A stretch of 64,000 bases of DNA. Source: Acidovorax sp. 210-6 (GTDB lineage Bacteria > Pseudomonadota > Gammaproteobacteria > Burkholderiales > Burkholderiaceae_C). The stretch covers positions 4,071,532 to 4,135,531 of the forward strand of contig NZ_JAACJE010000001.1 in NCBI RefSeq assembly GCF_010020825.1, written 5' to 3'. Numbering within the stretch: position 1 is the stretch's first letter; each line of letters starts with the position of its first letter. A program made the translations under genes and the position numbers. This document shows positions 9,460-18,256 of the stretch, in pieces. The notes beneath the pieces are model-generated. The model saw nothing but the letters and a program-made list of their open reading frames with translations, was not told where the DNA came from and did not search any database.

Positions 9460-9620
9460 GAAAACGCAACCAGCCTATCTCAACGATGCACGCTGCGTGA
9501 AACCGACGGATCACCGCAAACCGGAAAGCAGAATTTCCTGCAATCCTATTATGTGCCTGCGTTTGCTCAGCAAAGCAAGGGTTTTTACCCGCTGTGGCGC
9601 GTTTGCCGCGCCTGGCGCAT

Positions 9621-9647
9621 AAAAAAGGAGCCTGAAACAGGCTCCTT
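9621..9647 (-). terminator. Rho-independent terminator of RRM gene 2
   Basis: A 10-bp perfect stem (9625-9634 with 9638-9647) and a three-base loop. On the minus strand it is followed by a T-run (A6 at 9621-9626). It lies 26 bases after the stop of the second RRM gene. Confidence 0.85.
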
Positions 9648-9672
9648 GTGGGGCTCAGAGCCTGTCAGTGGC

Positions 9673-10014
9673 TCAGTAGCTGCTGCGGCCGCCGAAGCCG
9701 CCGCCGTTGCCGCGGCCACCGCCGCCAAAGCCACCACCGAAACCACCGCTGCGCGGGGTGCGGGGCTCCATGGGGCGGGCGATGTTGACCACCAGGTCAC
9801 GGCCGCCATGGTTCTGACCGTGCAGGCCTGCGATGGCGGCTTGCGCTTCGGCCGGGCTGCCCATTTCGACAAAACCGAAACCCTTGGAACGGCCGGTGTC
9901 GCGCTCCATCATCACCTTGGCGCTGGACACGGCGCCGTACTGGCTGAAGGATTGTTCCAGATCGTTGTCGCGGAACGAGTAGGGCAGGTTGCCCACGTAA
10001 AGTTTGTTGCCCAT
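9673..10014 (-). CDS. RRM-domain glycine-rich RNA-binding protein, paralogue
   Basis: Paralogue of the neighbouring RRM gene, nearly identical over the first about 50 residues (RNP2 LYVGNL, RNP1 KGFGFVEM), with a shorter Gly-rich tail; 113 residues in all. The reading frame extends upstream, but MGNKLYVGNL at 10014, preceded by AAGGAG, is the start shared with the paralogue. It has its own terminator, so the two genes are separate transcription units in tandem. The role is probably RNA chaperone or cold adaptation (inferred from the family). Confidence 0.92.
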   Translation of the reverse strand: MGNKLYVGNLPYSFRDNDLEQSFSQYGAVSSAKVMMERDTGRSKGFGFVEMGSPAEAQAAIAGLHGQNHGGRDLVVNIARPMEPRTPRSGGFGGGFGGGGRGNGGGFGGRSSY

Positions 10015-10017
10015 GAG

Positions 10018-10052
10018 GGACTCCTTAAAATACAAAAACTGCGATGGAGTCC
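10018..10052 (-). promoter_or_regulatory. Leader hairpin masking the ribosome binding site (RRM gene 2)
   Basis: In the transcript, GGACUCC (10052-10046) is perfectly complementary to GGAGUCC (10024-10018), which includes the Shine-Dalgarno, with a 21-nt A/U-rich loop. Compared with the paralogue, an A-U pair is replaced by G-U, so pairing is kept. Confidence 0.5.
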
Positions 10053-10240
10053 GACGCTATCAACAAACCTGTGACGACTTCAAAGACGCGAAACTGACCA
10101 TTCACCGCTGACTCTCTGCCTTTCCGCAAAGCGAAAAAGCGGGCCCATTATCAGGCAAATTGGCGTCCAGCCCACTTTTTATTTATTGGGCCTTGGTTTG
10201 CCGCAACATTTGGCGGGCATTTCGGCGGGACGCGGGCCGC

Positions 10241-10246
10241 TACAAT
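10241..10246 (+). promoter_or_regulatory. Likely -10 box (TACAAT) of the riboswitch transcript
   Basis: TACAAT lies just upstream of the conserved riboswitch core, so transcription would start near 10253. No good -35 hexamer is seen at standard spacing. Confidence 0.45.
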
Positions 10247-10249
10247 GCG

Positions 10250-10366
10250 CGGGTCTTTGGGGAGTAGCCGGCCCTGGCAGCCAGTGCCAGGGAGCGGATG
10301 TCAACACACTTGGTGCCTCACGCACCATGGCATCTGCAGTCCATGGATGGGCGAGACCATTGACCG
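10250..10366 (+). ncRNA. yybP-ykoY-type (manganese) riboswitch
   Basis: The conserved blocks of this class appear in order: UUUGGGGAGUAGCC at about 10255, AUGUCAACACACUUGG at about 10299, and GGGCGAGACC with CAUUGACC at about 10350. Variable hairpins lie between them. It precedes a UPF0016 membrane protein, a usual partner of this Mn2+-sensing class. In the known family, Mn2+ binding raises expression of the exporter. Confidence 0.85.
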
Positions 10367-10445
10367 CACACCGTCCAATGGGCCGGAGCCGGGGTGCGGT
10401 CGATGCATTCGCACCACACGTCCGGCCGCCACTGATATCCCCGCC

Positions 10446-11009
10446 ATGGAAGCCTTCCTCGTCTCCACTTCCATCGTCGCCCTCGCCGAAATGGGCGACA
10501 AGACCCAGTTGCTTGCGCTCGTGCTGGCGGCGCGCTTCCGCAAGCCCTGGCCCATTGTCTGGGGCATCTTCGTGGCCACCGTGTTCAACCACGCATTGGC
10601 CGGCGCCGCCGGGGCCTGGATCACCACGCTGATCGGGCCGCAGGTATTGCGCTGGGTGCTGGGCGTGTCGTTCATCGCCATGGCGGTGTGGATGCTGATC
10701 CCCGACAAGCTTGAAGACGGCGACACCGGCGAAGGTCCGCGCTGGGGCGTCTTCGGCACCACGGTCGTGGCCTTCTTCCTGGCCGAGATGGGTGACAAGA
10801 CGCAGATCGCCACCGTCATGCTGGCCGCCCAGTACAGCGGCTGGCTGTGGGTGGTGGCCGGCACCACGCTGGGCATGATGCTGGCCAACGCGCCCGTGGT
10901 GTGGCTGGGCGAGCGCATCACGCGGCGCATTCCGCTGCGCACCGTGCATGTGGTGTCGGCCGGCATCTTCCTGGTGCTGGGCATCCTGGCATTGTGGGTA
11001 CCCGCCTGA
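10446..11009 (+). CDS. UPF0016/GDT1-family manganese exporter
   Basis: Inner-membrane cation transporter of the UPF0016 (GDT1/TMEM165; bacterial MneA) family, 187 residues. It contains the two diagnostic EMGDKTQ motifs (near residues 15 and 115), one per three-helix repeat, with six predicted membrane helices. The family moves Mn2+ or Ca2+ in exchange for protons; in bacteria it exports Mn2+. The reading frame extends back over the riboswitch, but the repeat structure begins at MEAFLVSTSIVALAEMGDK. Control by the upstream manganese riboswitch supports a Mn2+ role. Confidence 0.9.
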   Translation: MEAFLVSTSIVALAEMGDKTQLLALVLAARFRKPWPIVWGIFVATVFNHALAGAAGAWITTLIGPQVLRWVLGVSFIAMAVWMLIPDKLEDGDTGEGPRWGVFGTTVVAFFLAEMGDKTQIATVMLAAQYSGWLWVVAGTTLGMMLANAPVVWLGERITRRIPLRTVHVVSAGIFLVLGILALWVPA

Positions 11010-11022
11010 ACCTGCGGGTTTT
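11000..11022 (+). terminator. Weak terminator at the UPF0016 stop codon
   Basis: ACCCGC / GCGGGT stem (11000-11005, 11014-11019) whose loop contains the TGA stop, followed by a short T-run. Confidence 0.45.
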
Positions 11023-11024
11023 GC

Positions 11025-11030
11025 TATAGT
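11025..11030 (+). promoter_or_regulatory. Likely -10 box (TATAGT) for metX
   Basis: TATAGT sits six to ten bases before the 5' edge of the SAM-II-like aptamer, a natural place for the metX leader start. A -35 element is not clear. Confidence 0.45.
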
Positions 11031-11032
11031 TG

Positions 11033-11093
11033 CCGGACGCGCCGATTTGCCACAGCTTGCGGGCGCTTAATAAATTCAGCTAAAGACCGTCCG
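11033..11093 (+). ncRNA. SAM-II-like riboswitch upstream of metX
   Basis: The segment follows the SAM-II layout. The P1 5' arm is GCGCC (11039-11043), then GAUUU. The P1 3' arm is GGCGC (11062-11066), then UUAAUAAAUUCAGCUAAAG, matching the conserved AAUAAA...AGCUAAA of the class. An outer CGGAC / GUCCG pair (11034-11038 with 11089-11093) closes it. Known SAM-II RNAs precede methionine genes such as metX/metA and repress when SAM is bound. Assigned by eye against the remembered class consensus. Confidence 0.75.
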
Positions 11094-11100
11094 ACAGCCG

Positions 11101-11135
11101 ACCCGGTACCGTTTTTAGCGTTACCGGGTTTTTTT
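11101..11135 (+). terminator. Intrinsic terminator abutting the metX start codon
   Basis: ACCCGGTA / TACCGGGT (11101-11108, 11122-11129), extended by an inner CG/CG pair across one mismatch. A run of seven T ends one base before the metX ATG. It is placed as the expression platform of the SAM-II-like aptamer. Confidence 0.8.
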
Positions 11136-12263
11136 ATGTCGTTCATTGCCACGCCCCAGTCGATGCATTTTCCGGATGCGCTGCCGCTGCAGAGCGGCGC
11201 CTCCATCCGGGACTACCACCTCGCCTACGAGACCTACGGCCAGCTCAACGCCGACCGCTCCAACGCCGTGCTCGTGTGCCACGCGCTCAACGCCTCGCAC
11301 CATGTGGCGGGCAGGTACGAGGGCCAGGACAAGAGCGAAGGCTGGTGGGACAACATGATCGGGCCCGGCAAGAGCGTGGACACCAACCGCTTCTTCGTCA
11401 TTGGCGTGAACAACCTGGGCTCGTGCTTCGGCTCCACCGGCCCCATGCACACGCATCCCGACACCGGCGAGATCTATGGCGCCGACTTCCCCGTGGTCAC
11501 CGTGGAGGACTGGGTCAACGCCCAGGCCCGCCTGCTCGACCGCCTGGGCATCACGCAACTGGCAGCCGTGCTCGGCGGCAGCCTGGGCGGCATGCAGGCG
11601 CTGTCGTGGACCCTGCAGTACCCCGAGCGCATGCGCCATGCCGTGGTGGTGGCCAGTGCGCCCAACCTCACGGCCGAGAACATCGCCTTCAACGAAGTGG
11701 CGCGCCGCGCCATCGTCACCGACCCGGACTTCCACGGCGGCCACTTCTACCGCCACGGCGTGATTCCCAAACGCGGCCTGCGCATCGCGCGCATGATCGG
11801 CCACATCACGTATTTGAGCGACGACGTGATGAACGAGAAGTTCGGGCGCCAGCTCCGGGTGGGCCTCGACCTCAAATACAGCACCCAGGACGTCGAGTTC
11901 CAGATCGAGAGCTACCTGCGCTACCAGGGCGACAAGTTCAGCGACTATTTCGACGCCAACACCTACCTGCTGATCACGCGCGCGCTCGACTACTTCGACC
12001 CCGCGCGCGCCTTTGGCGGCAACCTCACCCAGGCCCTGGCGCGCGCCACGGCGAAGTTCCTGCTGGTCAGCTTCACCACCGACTGGCGCTTCTCGCCCAA
12101 GCGCTCGCGCGAAATCGTCAAGGCCCTGCTCGACAACCGCCGCGACGTGAGCTACGCCGAGATCGACGCGCCCCACGGGCATGATGCCTTTTTGCTCGAT
12201 GACGCGCGCTACATGAGCGTCATGAGCTCTTATTTCGATAGCATTGCAAAGGAGCTGGCATGA
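11136..12263 (+). CDS. metX: Homoserine O-acyltransferase (MetX)
   Basis: Alpha/beta-hydrolase-fold enzyme that activates homoserine for methionine synthesis by O-acylation. The protein is 375 residues with the nucleophile elbow GGSLGGMQ and a C-terminal His in [13 protein letters not shown]. Family members use acetyl- or succinyl-CoA; specificity is not decided here. The ATG at 11136 has no Shine-Dalgarno because the terminator T-run touches it, yet the N-terminus ([11 protein letters not shown]) fits the family. It is coupled to metW by an ATGA overlap, a standard pairing in proteobacteria. Regulation is probably by SAM through the upstream RNA. Confidence 0.95.
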   Translation: MSFIATPQSMHFPDALPLQSGASIRDYHLAYETYGQLNADRSNAVLVCHALNASHHVAGRYEGQDKSEGWWDNMIGPGKSVDTNRFFVIGVNNLGSCFGSTGPMHTHPDTGEIYGADFPVVTVEDWVNAQARLLDRLGITQLAAVLGGSLGGMQALSWTLQYPERMRHAVVVASAPNLTAENIAFNEVARRAIVTDPDFHGGHFYRHGVIPKRGLRIARMIGHITYLSDDVMNEKFGRQLRVGLDLKYSTQDVEFQIESYLRYQGDKFSDYFDANTYLLITRALDYFDPARAFGGNLTQALARATAKFLLVSFTTDWRFSPKRSREIVKALLDNRRDVSYAEIDAPHGHDAFLLDDARYMSVMSSYFDSIAKELA

Positions 12264-12847
12264 CCGAGAAAGCCACCATGCAAGCCCTGGCGCGCCTCGT
12301 GCCCGAAGGCTCGCGCGTGCTCGACCTGGGCTGCGGCGACGGCAGCATGCTCGACTACCTGCAGCGCGAACGCGGCTGCAGCGGCTACGGCATCGAGATC
12401 GCCGACGCCAATGTGCTGGCCTGCGTGCGCCGGGGCGTGAACGTCATCCAGCTCAACCTCGACGAAGGCCTGGCCATGTTCGGCGATGCCTCGTTCGACG
12501 TGGTGCTGCAGATCGACACCCTGCAGCACCTGCGCAACGCCGAGGTCATGCTGCGCGAGACCGCGCGCGTGGGGCGCACCGGCATCGTCGCCTTCCCCAA
12601 CTTCGCGCACTGGCCCAACCGCCTCTCCGTGCTGCGCGGGCGCATGCCCGTCACGCGCCGCCTGCCCTACCAGTGGTACGACACGCCCAACATCCGCGTC
12701 GGCACCTACAAGGACTTCGAGGCGCTGGCCACCAAGAACCGGCTGCGCATCCTGGATTCCTTCGGCCTGCAGGAGGGCCAGGCCGTGCGCTTCCTGCCCA
12801 ATGCGCTGGCCGGGACGGCGGTGTTCCATTTCGAGCGCTCTGCATAA
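12260..12847 (+). CDS. metW: Methionine biosynthesis protein MetW
   Basis: SAM-dependent-methyltransferase-fold protein (195 residues) that accompanies MetX and is needed for, or stimulates, homoserine acylation in several proteobacteria. The SAM-binding motif I is VLDLGCGDG, and the MetW-typical [11 protein letters not shown] and [11 protein letters not shown] segments are present. It overlaps metX by four bases, so the two are translated together. Confidence 0.95.
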   Translation: MTEKATMQALARLVPEGSRVLDLGCGDGSMLDYLQRERGCSGYGIEIADANVLACVRRGVNVIQLNLDEGLAMFGDASFDVVLQIDTLQHLRNAEVMLRETARVGRTGIVAFPNFAHWPNRLSVLRGRMPVTRRLPYQWYDTPNIRVGTYKDFEALATKNRLRILDSFGLQEGQAVRFLPNALAGTAVFHFERSA

Positions 12848-12856
12848 AATCGCCCC

Positions 12857-13687
12857 ATGACCTTCCTCGACATGCTGCGCGACGCGGCCACGCAGAACAA
12901 CTCCATGCTGTGCGTGGGCCTGGACCCCGAACCCACGCGGTTTCCCGCCGGCATGCAGGGCGACCCGCACAAGATCTACGACTTCTGCGCCGCCATCGTG
13001 GACGCCACGGCCGATTTGGTGTGTGCCTTCAAGCCGCAGATCGCCTACTTCGCCGCGCATGGCGCCGAGGACCAGCTCGAACGCCTGATGCAGCACATGC
13101 GCGCCAACGCGCCGCGCGTGCCCGTGATCCTGGACGCCAAGCGCGGCGACATCGGCTCCACGGCCGAGCAGTACGCGCGCGAGGCCTTCGAGCGCTACGG
13201 CGCCGACGCGGTCACGCTCTCGCCCTTCATGGGCTTCGATTCGGTTGAGCCCTACCTGCGCTACCCCGGCAAGGGCGCCTTCCTGCTGTGCCGCACCTCC
13301 AACCCCGGCGGCGACGACTTCCAGAACCAGCGCCTGGCCAGCGTCGAGGGCGAGCCCCTGCTGTACGAACACATCGCGCGCCTGGCGCAGGGCCCGTGGA
13401 ACAAGAACGGTCAGCTCGGCCTGGTGGTGGGCGCCACCTACCCGGCCGAGATCGAGCGCGTGCGCGCCATCGCGCCGCAGGTGCCGCTGCTGATCCCCGG
13501 CGTGGGCGCCCAGGGCGGCGACGCCGCCGCCACGGTGCGCGCGGGCTGGCGGCAGGACGGCCCCATCATCGTCAACTCCTCGCGCGCCATCCTCTATGCG
13601 AGCAACGGCGCGGACTTCGCCGCCGCCGCGCGCCACGAGGCGCAGCGCACGCGCAACCTGCTGCAGGCGGCGATCCCCTTACCCTGA
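12857..13687 (+). CDS. pyrF: Orotidine 5'-phosphate decarboxylase
   Basis: Last step of de novo UMP synthesis. The protein is 276 residues, the longer type-2 form of the enzyme, with the catalytic motif [16 protein letters not shown] (Lys-Asp pair) and a phosphate-binding C-terminal region (GVGAQGGDA, then NSSRAILYA). It begins nine bases after metW, so it is probably part of the same transcript although the pathway differs. It ends at a large palindromic repeat. Confidence 0.95.
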   Translation: MTFLDMLRDAATQNNSMLCVGLDPEPTRFPAGMQGDPHKIYDFCAAIVDATADLVCAFKPQIAYFAAHGAEDQLERLMQHMRANAPRVPVILDAKRGDIGSTAEQYAREAFERYGADAVTLSPFMGFDSVEPYLRYPGKGAFLLCRTSNPGGDDFQNQRLASVEGEPLLYEHIARLAQGPWNKNGQLGLVVGATYPAEIERVRAIAPQVPLLIPGVGAQGGDAAATVRAGWRQDGPIIVNSSRAILYASNGADFAAAARHEAQRTRNLLQAAIPLP

Positions 13688-13697
13688 GATTCATCAA

Positions 13698-13787
13698 AAG
13701 CAGGAGCTGGTGGCGCTTGTCTATACTGATTTTCAACGTGATTTCATGCTGAAAACCAATACCAATCAGCGCAAGCAGCTCCTGATT
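13698..13787. repeat. Imperfect 38-bp inverted repeat between pyrF and the convergent oxidoreductase gene
   Basis: Arms 13698-13735 and 13750-13787 match at 28 of 38 positions around a 14-base centre. The outer part (CAGGAGCTG...GCGCTTG) resembles the dispersed ~55 bp repeat core. It fills the whole gap between two convergent stops and may fold as a bidirectional terminator. Confidence 0.7.
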
Positions 13788-13789
13788 TG

Positions 13790-14917
13790 CTAGCGCAAAC
13801 GCCGGGGCGACAGCCCCTCGGCATCCACGCCTTCGGCCACCAGCGACGCGTCCAGCGGCTCGCCGAGCAGCAGGTTGCGCGCGAGCAGCGCGTAGCCCGG
13901 CGCGCTCTGGATGCCGTAGCCGCCCTGCGCGGCCACCCAGAACAGACCTTCGACCTGGCCGTCCCAGCCGATCACCATGTCGCCGTCGCTCACGAAGGAG
14001 CGCAGCCCGGCCCAGGTGTGCGAGGGGCGGCGGATCTGGAACGTGGTCATCTGCTCGATGTGCCAGATGCCCGTGGCCACGTCGATCTCCTCGGGCACCA
14101 CGTCGTGCGGGTACATGGGGTCGGCATTGGCGGGCGAGCCCAGCAGCTGGCGCGCGTCGGGCTTGATATAGAAGCTCTCGTCCACGGCAATGATGGCCGG
14201 CAGGCTGGGCAGGTCCAGCCCCTCGGGCGCGGGGAAGGTGAAGGCCGTGCGCCGGCACGGCGTCAGACCGATGGGCGCGGCGCCGGCGAGCTGGCCCACC
14301 ACGTCGGCCCAGGCGCCGGCGGCGTTCACCACGGTGCGCGCCTGCACGCTGCTCCCGTCCTGCAGCTGCACGGTCCATACGCCATCCGCGCGCGACAGCG
14401 CCGTGACCTCGGCGTTCATGCGCACCGTGCCGCCCTGCTTTCGCAGGCCGTGCAGGTAGCCCTGGTGCAGGCCGTTCACGTCGATGTCGGCCGCGCCCGA
14501 TTCACTCAGCCCGCCGCCCAGCGCCTCCAGGCGCAGGCAGGGTGCGCGTTCGACCAATTCAGCAGGGCTCAGGCGCCGCAGGCTGGGCGAATGCGTGTGC
14601 AGCTCCTGCCAGGTGGCCTCCAGCAGGTCCATCTGGTCCGGCCCGGCGATGTAGAGCACGCCGCGCGGCGAGAGGATGGGGCTGTCGGCGAAGCCCGGCG
14701 GCGGCTGGTCCAGGAAGGCCCGGCTGGCGCGCGTGAGCGCGCGGATGCGCGGCGTGCCGTAGGTCTCCATGTAGAGCGCGGCCGAGCGCCCGGTGGTGTG
14801 GTAGCCGGGCTGCGCCTCGCGCTCCAGCAGCAGCACGCGGCCTTGCTCGGCGAGTTGCCAGGCCACGCTGGCGCCGGCGATGCCCGCGCCGATGACGACG
14901 AAATCCAAGGGTTCCAT
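13790..14917 (-). CDS. FAD-dependent D-amino-acid dehydrogenase (DauA-like)
   Basis: Flavoprotein of the DAO/DadA superfamily, 375 residues. The N-terminus carries the Rossmann motif VVIGAGIAGASVA with the distal Glu in LLLEREAQPGYHTTGRSA. The C-terminus has FWVAAQGGYGIQSAP, a segment typical of D-arginine dehydrogenase DauA and relatives. It would oxidise a D-amino acid to the keto acid, passing electrons to a membrane acceptor. It starts 16 bases after dsdA on the same strand, so the two probably form a D-amino-acid catabolic operon. The exact substrate is not known. Confidence 0.85.
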   Translation of the reverse strand: MEPLDFVVIGAGIAGASVAWQLAEQGRVLLLEREAQPGYHTTGRSAALYMETYGTPRIRALTRASRAFLDQPPPGFADSPILSPRGVLYIAGPDQMDLLEATWQELHTHSPSLRRLSPAELVERAPCLRLEALGGGLSESGAADIDVNGLHQGYLHGLRKQGGTVRMNAEVTALSRADGVWTVQLQDGSSVQARTVVNAAGAWADVVGQLAGAAPIGLTPCRRTAFTFPAPEGLDLPSLPAIIAVDESFYIKPDARQLLGSPANADPMYPHDVVPEEIDVATGIWHIEQMTTFQIRRPSHTWAGLRSFVSDGDMVIGWDGQVEGLFWVAAQGGYGIQSAPGYALLARNLLLGEPLDASLVAEGVDAEGLSPRRLR

Positions 14918-14933
14918 GGTGAGGCTCCAGGTT

Positions 14934-16277
14934 TCAGGCGCTGGCCGCTTGTGGCTGCGCGCGCCCGCGTTGCAAAAACAGATCGTATTCGCTGTCGGGC
15001 ACGAACAGCCCGCCGGTGGTCCAGGTCAGGTGCGTGGCGCGCGGCAGGTGCGCCTCCAGGCCCTGCGCGCGCAGCCAGGCGCGGCCCGCCAAGGTGCCGG
15101 TGAGCATGGCCGGGCCAGAGAACCCGGCCGCCGCCGAGGGCTCGATGCGCAGCCCCTCGGTGTCGTGCGCCCACGCCAGGTGCTGGAACAGCGTGGCGTC
15201 CTGCACGGTGAAGACGCCCGAGAGCAGCGGATGCATCAGGCTGGCGGCCAGCAGCGAGGCGCGCGGCACGGCCAGGCCGTCGGCCTCGGTCTGGTTGGTC
15301 AGGCCCCAGTCGTACACGCTGGGGTGGTCGTGCGGCCCGGCCAGCATCTGCGCGAGGAAGCAGGGCGATTGCACCGGCTCGGCGAAGAAGCAGTGCACAT
15401 GCGGCCCCAGCACCTGGCGCAGGCCGAAGGTGATGCCCGCCGGCGCGCCGCCCACGCCGCAGGGCAGGTAGACGAACAGCGGGTGCGTGGCGTCCGCGGT
15501 GATGCCCGCTGCCGCCAGTTGCCGTTGCAGCGCGGGGGCGCTGGCGCTGTAGCCCTGCAGGAGCGAGAGCGAGCGCTCGTCATCAACAAAGTGGCAGAAC
15601 GGGTCGCTCGCGGCCTGGGCGCGGCCGGCGGCCACGGCCTGCTCGTAGTCGCCCGCGTGTTCCACCACCTCCACGCCGCGCCGGCGCAGGCGCTCCTTCT
15701 TCCATGCCTTGGCGTCTGCCGACATGTGCACGGCGGCGCGAAAGCCCAGCGCGGACGCCGCCACGCCGATGGACAGGCCCAGGTTGCCCGTGGAGCCCAC
15801 GGCCACCTGGTAGCGGCCGAGCAGCGCGCGCGCCTCGGGTTGGGCAAGCGCGCGGTAGTCGCCGCCCGGCGCCACCAGGCCATGCTCCAGCGCCAATGTT
15901 TCAGCGAATTCGAGCACCTCGTGGATGCCGCCGCGCGCCTTGATCGAGCCGGCCACGGGCAGGAGGTGGTCGCACTTCACCCACAGGGCGCCTTCGGCGG
16001 CGCCCAGCCCCAGGGCCTGGCCCAGTGCGGGCGCGGGCACCAGCGGGGACTCGATCACGCCGCTGCTGGTCTGCAGTTCCTGAGGGAACAGCTCCGCCAG
16101 CAGGGGGGCGAAGCGGCCAAAGCGTGCCACGGCCGCCTGCATGTCCTCCACGCCCACCGTGCCCGTGCCCACCGACAGCCGGGACGGCACCTCGGCCTGT
16201 CGGCCCGGGTTGGTCCACAGGCAGGGCTGGGCGGCACGCAGGCGGTCTTGGAGCGGGGTGGGGTCGGCGGGTTGCAT
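14934..16277 (-). CDS. dsdA: D-serine ammonia-lyase
   Basis: PLP enzyme converting D-serine to pyruvate and ammonia. From [10 protein letters not shown] (16277) it is 447 residues, close to the usual DsdA length. The PLP-Lys lies in [10 protein letters not shown], and the phosphate loop is [12 protein letters not shown]. The frame extends further upstream, but those codons lie in the dispersed repeat, so the later ATG was chosen. Together with the downstream FAD oxidoreductase it suggests use or detoxification of D-amino acids. No dsdC-like regulator is adjacent. Confidence 0.93.
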   Translation of the reverse strand: MQPADPTPLQDRLRAAQPCLWTNPGRQAEVPSRLSVGTGTVGVEDMQAAVARFGRFAPLLAELFPQELQTSSGVIESPLVPAPALGQALGLGAAEGALWVKCDHLLPVAGSIKARGGIHEVLEFAETLALEHGLVAPGGDYRALAQPEARALLGRYQVAVGSTGNLGLSIGVAASALGFRAAVHMSADAKAWKKERLRRRGVEVVEHAGDYEQAVAAGRAQAASDPFCHFVDDERSLSLLQGYSASAPALQRQLAAAGITADATHPLFVYLPCGVGGAPAGITFGLRQVLGPHVHCFFAEPVQSPCFLAQMLAGPHDHPSVYDWGLTNQTEADGLAVPRASLLAASLMHPLLSGVFTVQDATLFQHLAWAHDTEGLRIEPSAAAGFSGPAMLTGTLAGRAWLRAQGLEAHLPRATHLTWTTGGLFVPDSEYDLFLQRGRAQPQAASA

Positions 16278-16295
16278 GCCAGAGGGATGTTGATT

Positions 16296-16353
16296 GCTAT
16301 AAAAATAATAGCTACTGGCGCTTATCAAAAGGGCGCCAGGGGCTGTTTTGACC
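16296..16353 (+). repeat. Dispersed ~55 bp repeat
   Basis: Starts GCTATAAAAATAATAGC, then TACTGGCGCTT. The first 35 bases, including the preceding GTTGATT, are identical to the copy at 61328. It lies between the thioesterase gene and dsdA. Confidence 0.8.
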
Positions 16354-16358
16354 TTGAA

Positions 16359-16799
16359 CTACGCTGCGCGCGCGTTCTGTACGTGGATGCGTACCTGCTC
16401 TGCCAGGGCCATGTCGCCCGGGGTCTCGGGGTTCCAGGTGTCCACGTTGCGCGGGCGGTTGGCGTCATCGACCGCCACGTACACACAGGCGCACTGCAGC
16501 ACCTGTTCCAGCGTGTCGCCGGGCAGGCGGGTGCGGTACACCTCCACGGCGATGCCCATGCTGGTCTTGCCGGTGTAGGCCAGGCGGGCCTGCACTTCGA
16601 TGAGGTCGCCTGCGAACACCGGGCGTTCAAAGCGTGCCCCGCTGATCAGTGCCGTCACGCAATGCCCCTTGGCCCAGCCGGTGGCGCAGGCCAGGCCCGC
16701 TTCGTCCACCCAGTGCAGCACGCTGCCGCCGTTGATGCGTGTGCCCACGTGCAGGCCCGCGCTGTGGGATGCCAGAAAACGCAAGGTCAGTGAATGCAT
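16359..16799 (-). CDS. Acyl-CoA thioesterase, hotdog fold
   Basis: 146-residue single-domain hotdog protein of the YciA/acyl-CoA hydrolase type. It has the signature region with NGGSVLHWVDEAG (catalytic Asp), and PVFAGDLIEVQARL with GKTSMGIAVEV. It likely hydrolyses short- or medium-chain acyl-CoA in the cytosol. It follows the acyl-CoA dehydrogenase gene on the same strand, consistent with shared acyl-CoA metabolism; the physiological substrate is unknown. Confidence 0.9.
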   Translation of the reverse strand: MHSLTLRFLASHSAGLHVGTRINGGSVLHWVDEAGLACATGWAKGHCVTALISGARFERPVFAGDLIEVQARLAYTGKTSMGIAVEVYRTRLPGDTLEQVLQCACVYVAVDDANRPRNVDTWNPETPGDMALAEQVRIHVQNARAA

Positions 16800-16892
16800 G
16801 GTGAAGGGAGGCGCCCTTGGCCCCAGAGTTGCTGCTGCGGATCATTATTCCGCAAGCCTTGCGTACCCCCTGCAAAGATCGTCAACAGGCTC

Positions 16893-18194
16893 TTAGCGGA
16901 TGCGTGGTGGTGCCAGAAGTTGCTCCGGGGTGGTGAACCATGCGCTGCTGGCGCCCATGCGGCTGCGGGCCTGGGCCAGCTCGTGGCGCGCCACGCTGCG
17001 CAGGTGCACTTCATCGGGGCCGTCCATGAAATGCAGTGCCCGGCCCCAGGTCCAGAACTGGGCCAGCGGGGTGTCGGGCGACAGGCCCATGGCGCCAAAC
17101 ACCTGGATGGCGCGGTCCAGCACGTTGCTTTGGAGCTGCGCAGCCACCACCTTGATGGCCGCCACCTGGGCACGTACCTGCGCCGCAGGCAGGGCATCGC
17201 CCTGGTCCAGCATCCAGGCAGTTTGCAGCACCAGCAGGCGGGCCTGGTCGATGGCGATGCGCGCTTGCGCCAGCCAGTCTTGCACGTTGGACTGCTCGCT
17301 CAGGTATTTGCCAAAGGTGCGCCGCTCCAAGGTGCGCTCAGCCGCCAGTTGCAGGGCCAGTTCACACTGGCCAATGCTGCGCATGCAGTGGTGCACGCGC
17401 CCCGGTCCCAGCCGGGCCTGGGCCATGGCAAAGCCTGCGCCCCAGTCGCCCAGCAGGTGGCTGGCGGGCACACGCACCTGGTGCAGCAGGATCTCGCAGT
17501 GCCCTTCGGGCGTGTGCTGGTGCAGTACGCTGATGTTGCGCAGCACCTGCACGCCGGGGGCATCCAGCGGCACCAGAACCATGCTGTGCTGGTGGTGAGA
17601 GTCCGGCATGGGCTCGCCGCTGCCCTCGTCATCGGCATTGCGGCACAGCACGATCAGCAGCCGACAATGCGGGTGCGCCGCGCCTGTGATGAACCATTTG
17701 CGCCCCTGCACCACCAGCGTGTCGCCCTCGCGCCGCACGGTGGTCTGCAGGTTGGTGGGGTCGGACGAGGCCACGTCGGGCTCTGACATCGCAAAGGCCG
17801 AGCGGATGTGGCCCTGCAGCAGCGGCTCCAGCCATTGCTGGCGCTGTGCCGGGCTGGCAAAACGGTGCAGCAGCTCCATGTTGCCGGTGTCGGGCGCGCT
17901 GCAGTTGAACACCTCGGCCGCCCAGGGCAGGCGGCCCATGGATTCGGCCAGCGGTGCATATTCCAGGTGCGACAGGCGCGTGCCTGGTTCGTCATCGCGC
18001 AGGCCGGGCAGGAACAGGTTCCACAGGCCCTCCTCGCGCGCCAGGGCCTTGAGGTCTTCCATGAAGGGCGGCGGATACGCACCCTCCTGCACCGCGCGGT
18101 GCCAGGCCGGGTTGTGGGGCAGCAGGTAGCGCTCGACAAAGGCATCCATGCGCTCGCGCAGCGCCTGGGCCCGGGCAGAAGGGGCAAAGTCCAT
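16893..18194 (-). CDS. Acyl-CoA dehydrogenase (ACAD10/11-like)
   Basis: FAD enzyme of the acyl-CoA dehydrogenase family, 433 residues. FAD/substrate motifs include FAMSEPDVASSDPTNL and KWFITGAAHP in the middle beta domain, RRTFGKYLSEQ in the C-terminal helical domain, and FMDGPDEVHLR near the end, the pattern of the ACAD10/11 subgroup. It transfers electrons to ETF. It lies between the heme A synthase and thioesterase genes on the minus strand, with 62 and 93 base gaps. Confidence 0.9.
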   Translation of the reverse strand: MDFAPSARAQALRERMDAFVERYLLPHNPAWHRAVQEGAYPPPFMEDLKALAREEGLWNLFLPGLRDDEPGTRLSHLEYAPLAESMGRLPWAAEVFNCSAPDTGNMELLHRFASPAQRQQWLEPLLQGHIRSAFAMSEPDVASSDPTNLQTTVRREGDTLVVQGRKWFITGAAHPHCRLLIVLCRNADDEGSGEPMPDSHHQHSMVLVPLDAPGVQVLRNISVLHQHTPEGHCEILLHQVRVPASHLLGDWGAGFAMAQARLGPGRVHHCMRSIGQCELALQLAAERTLERRTFGKYLSEQSNVQDWLAQARIAIDQARLLVLQTAWMLDQGDALPAAQVRAQVAAIKVVAAQLQSNVLDRAIQVFGAMGLSPDTPLAQFWTWGRALHFMDGPDEVHLRSVARHELAQARSRMGASSAWFTTPEQLLAPPRIR

Positions 18195-18256
18195 GGCGCA
18201 TTCTGAAAGAAGGCGCCCGCACTGTCACAACGCAGGTGACAGGGATCGTCTCCCGG

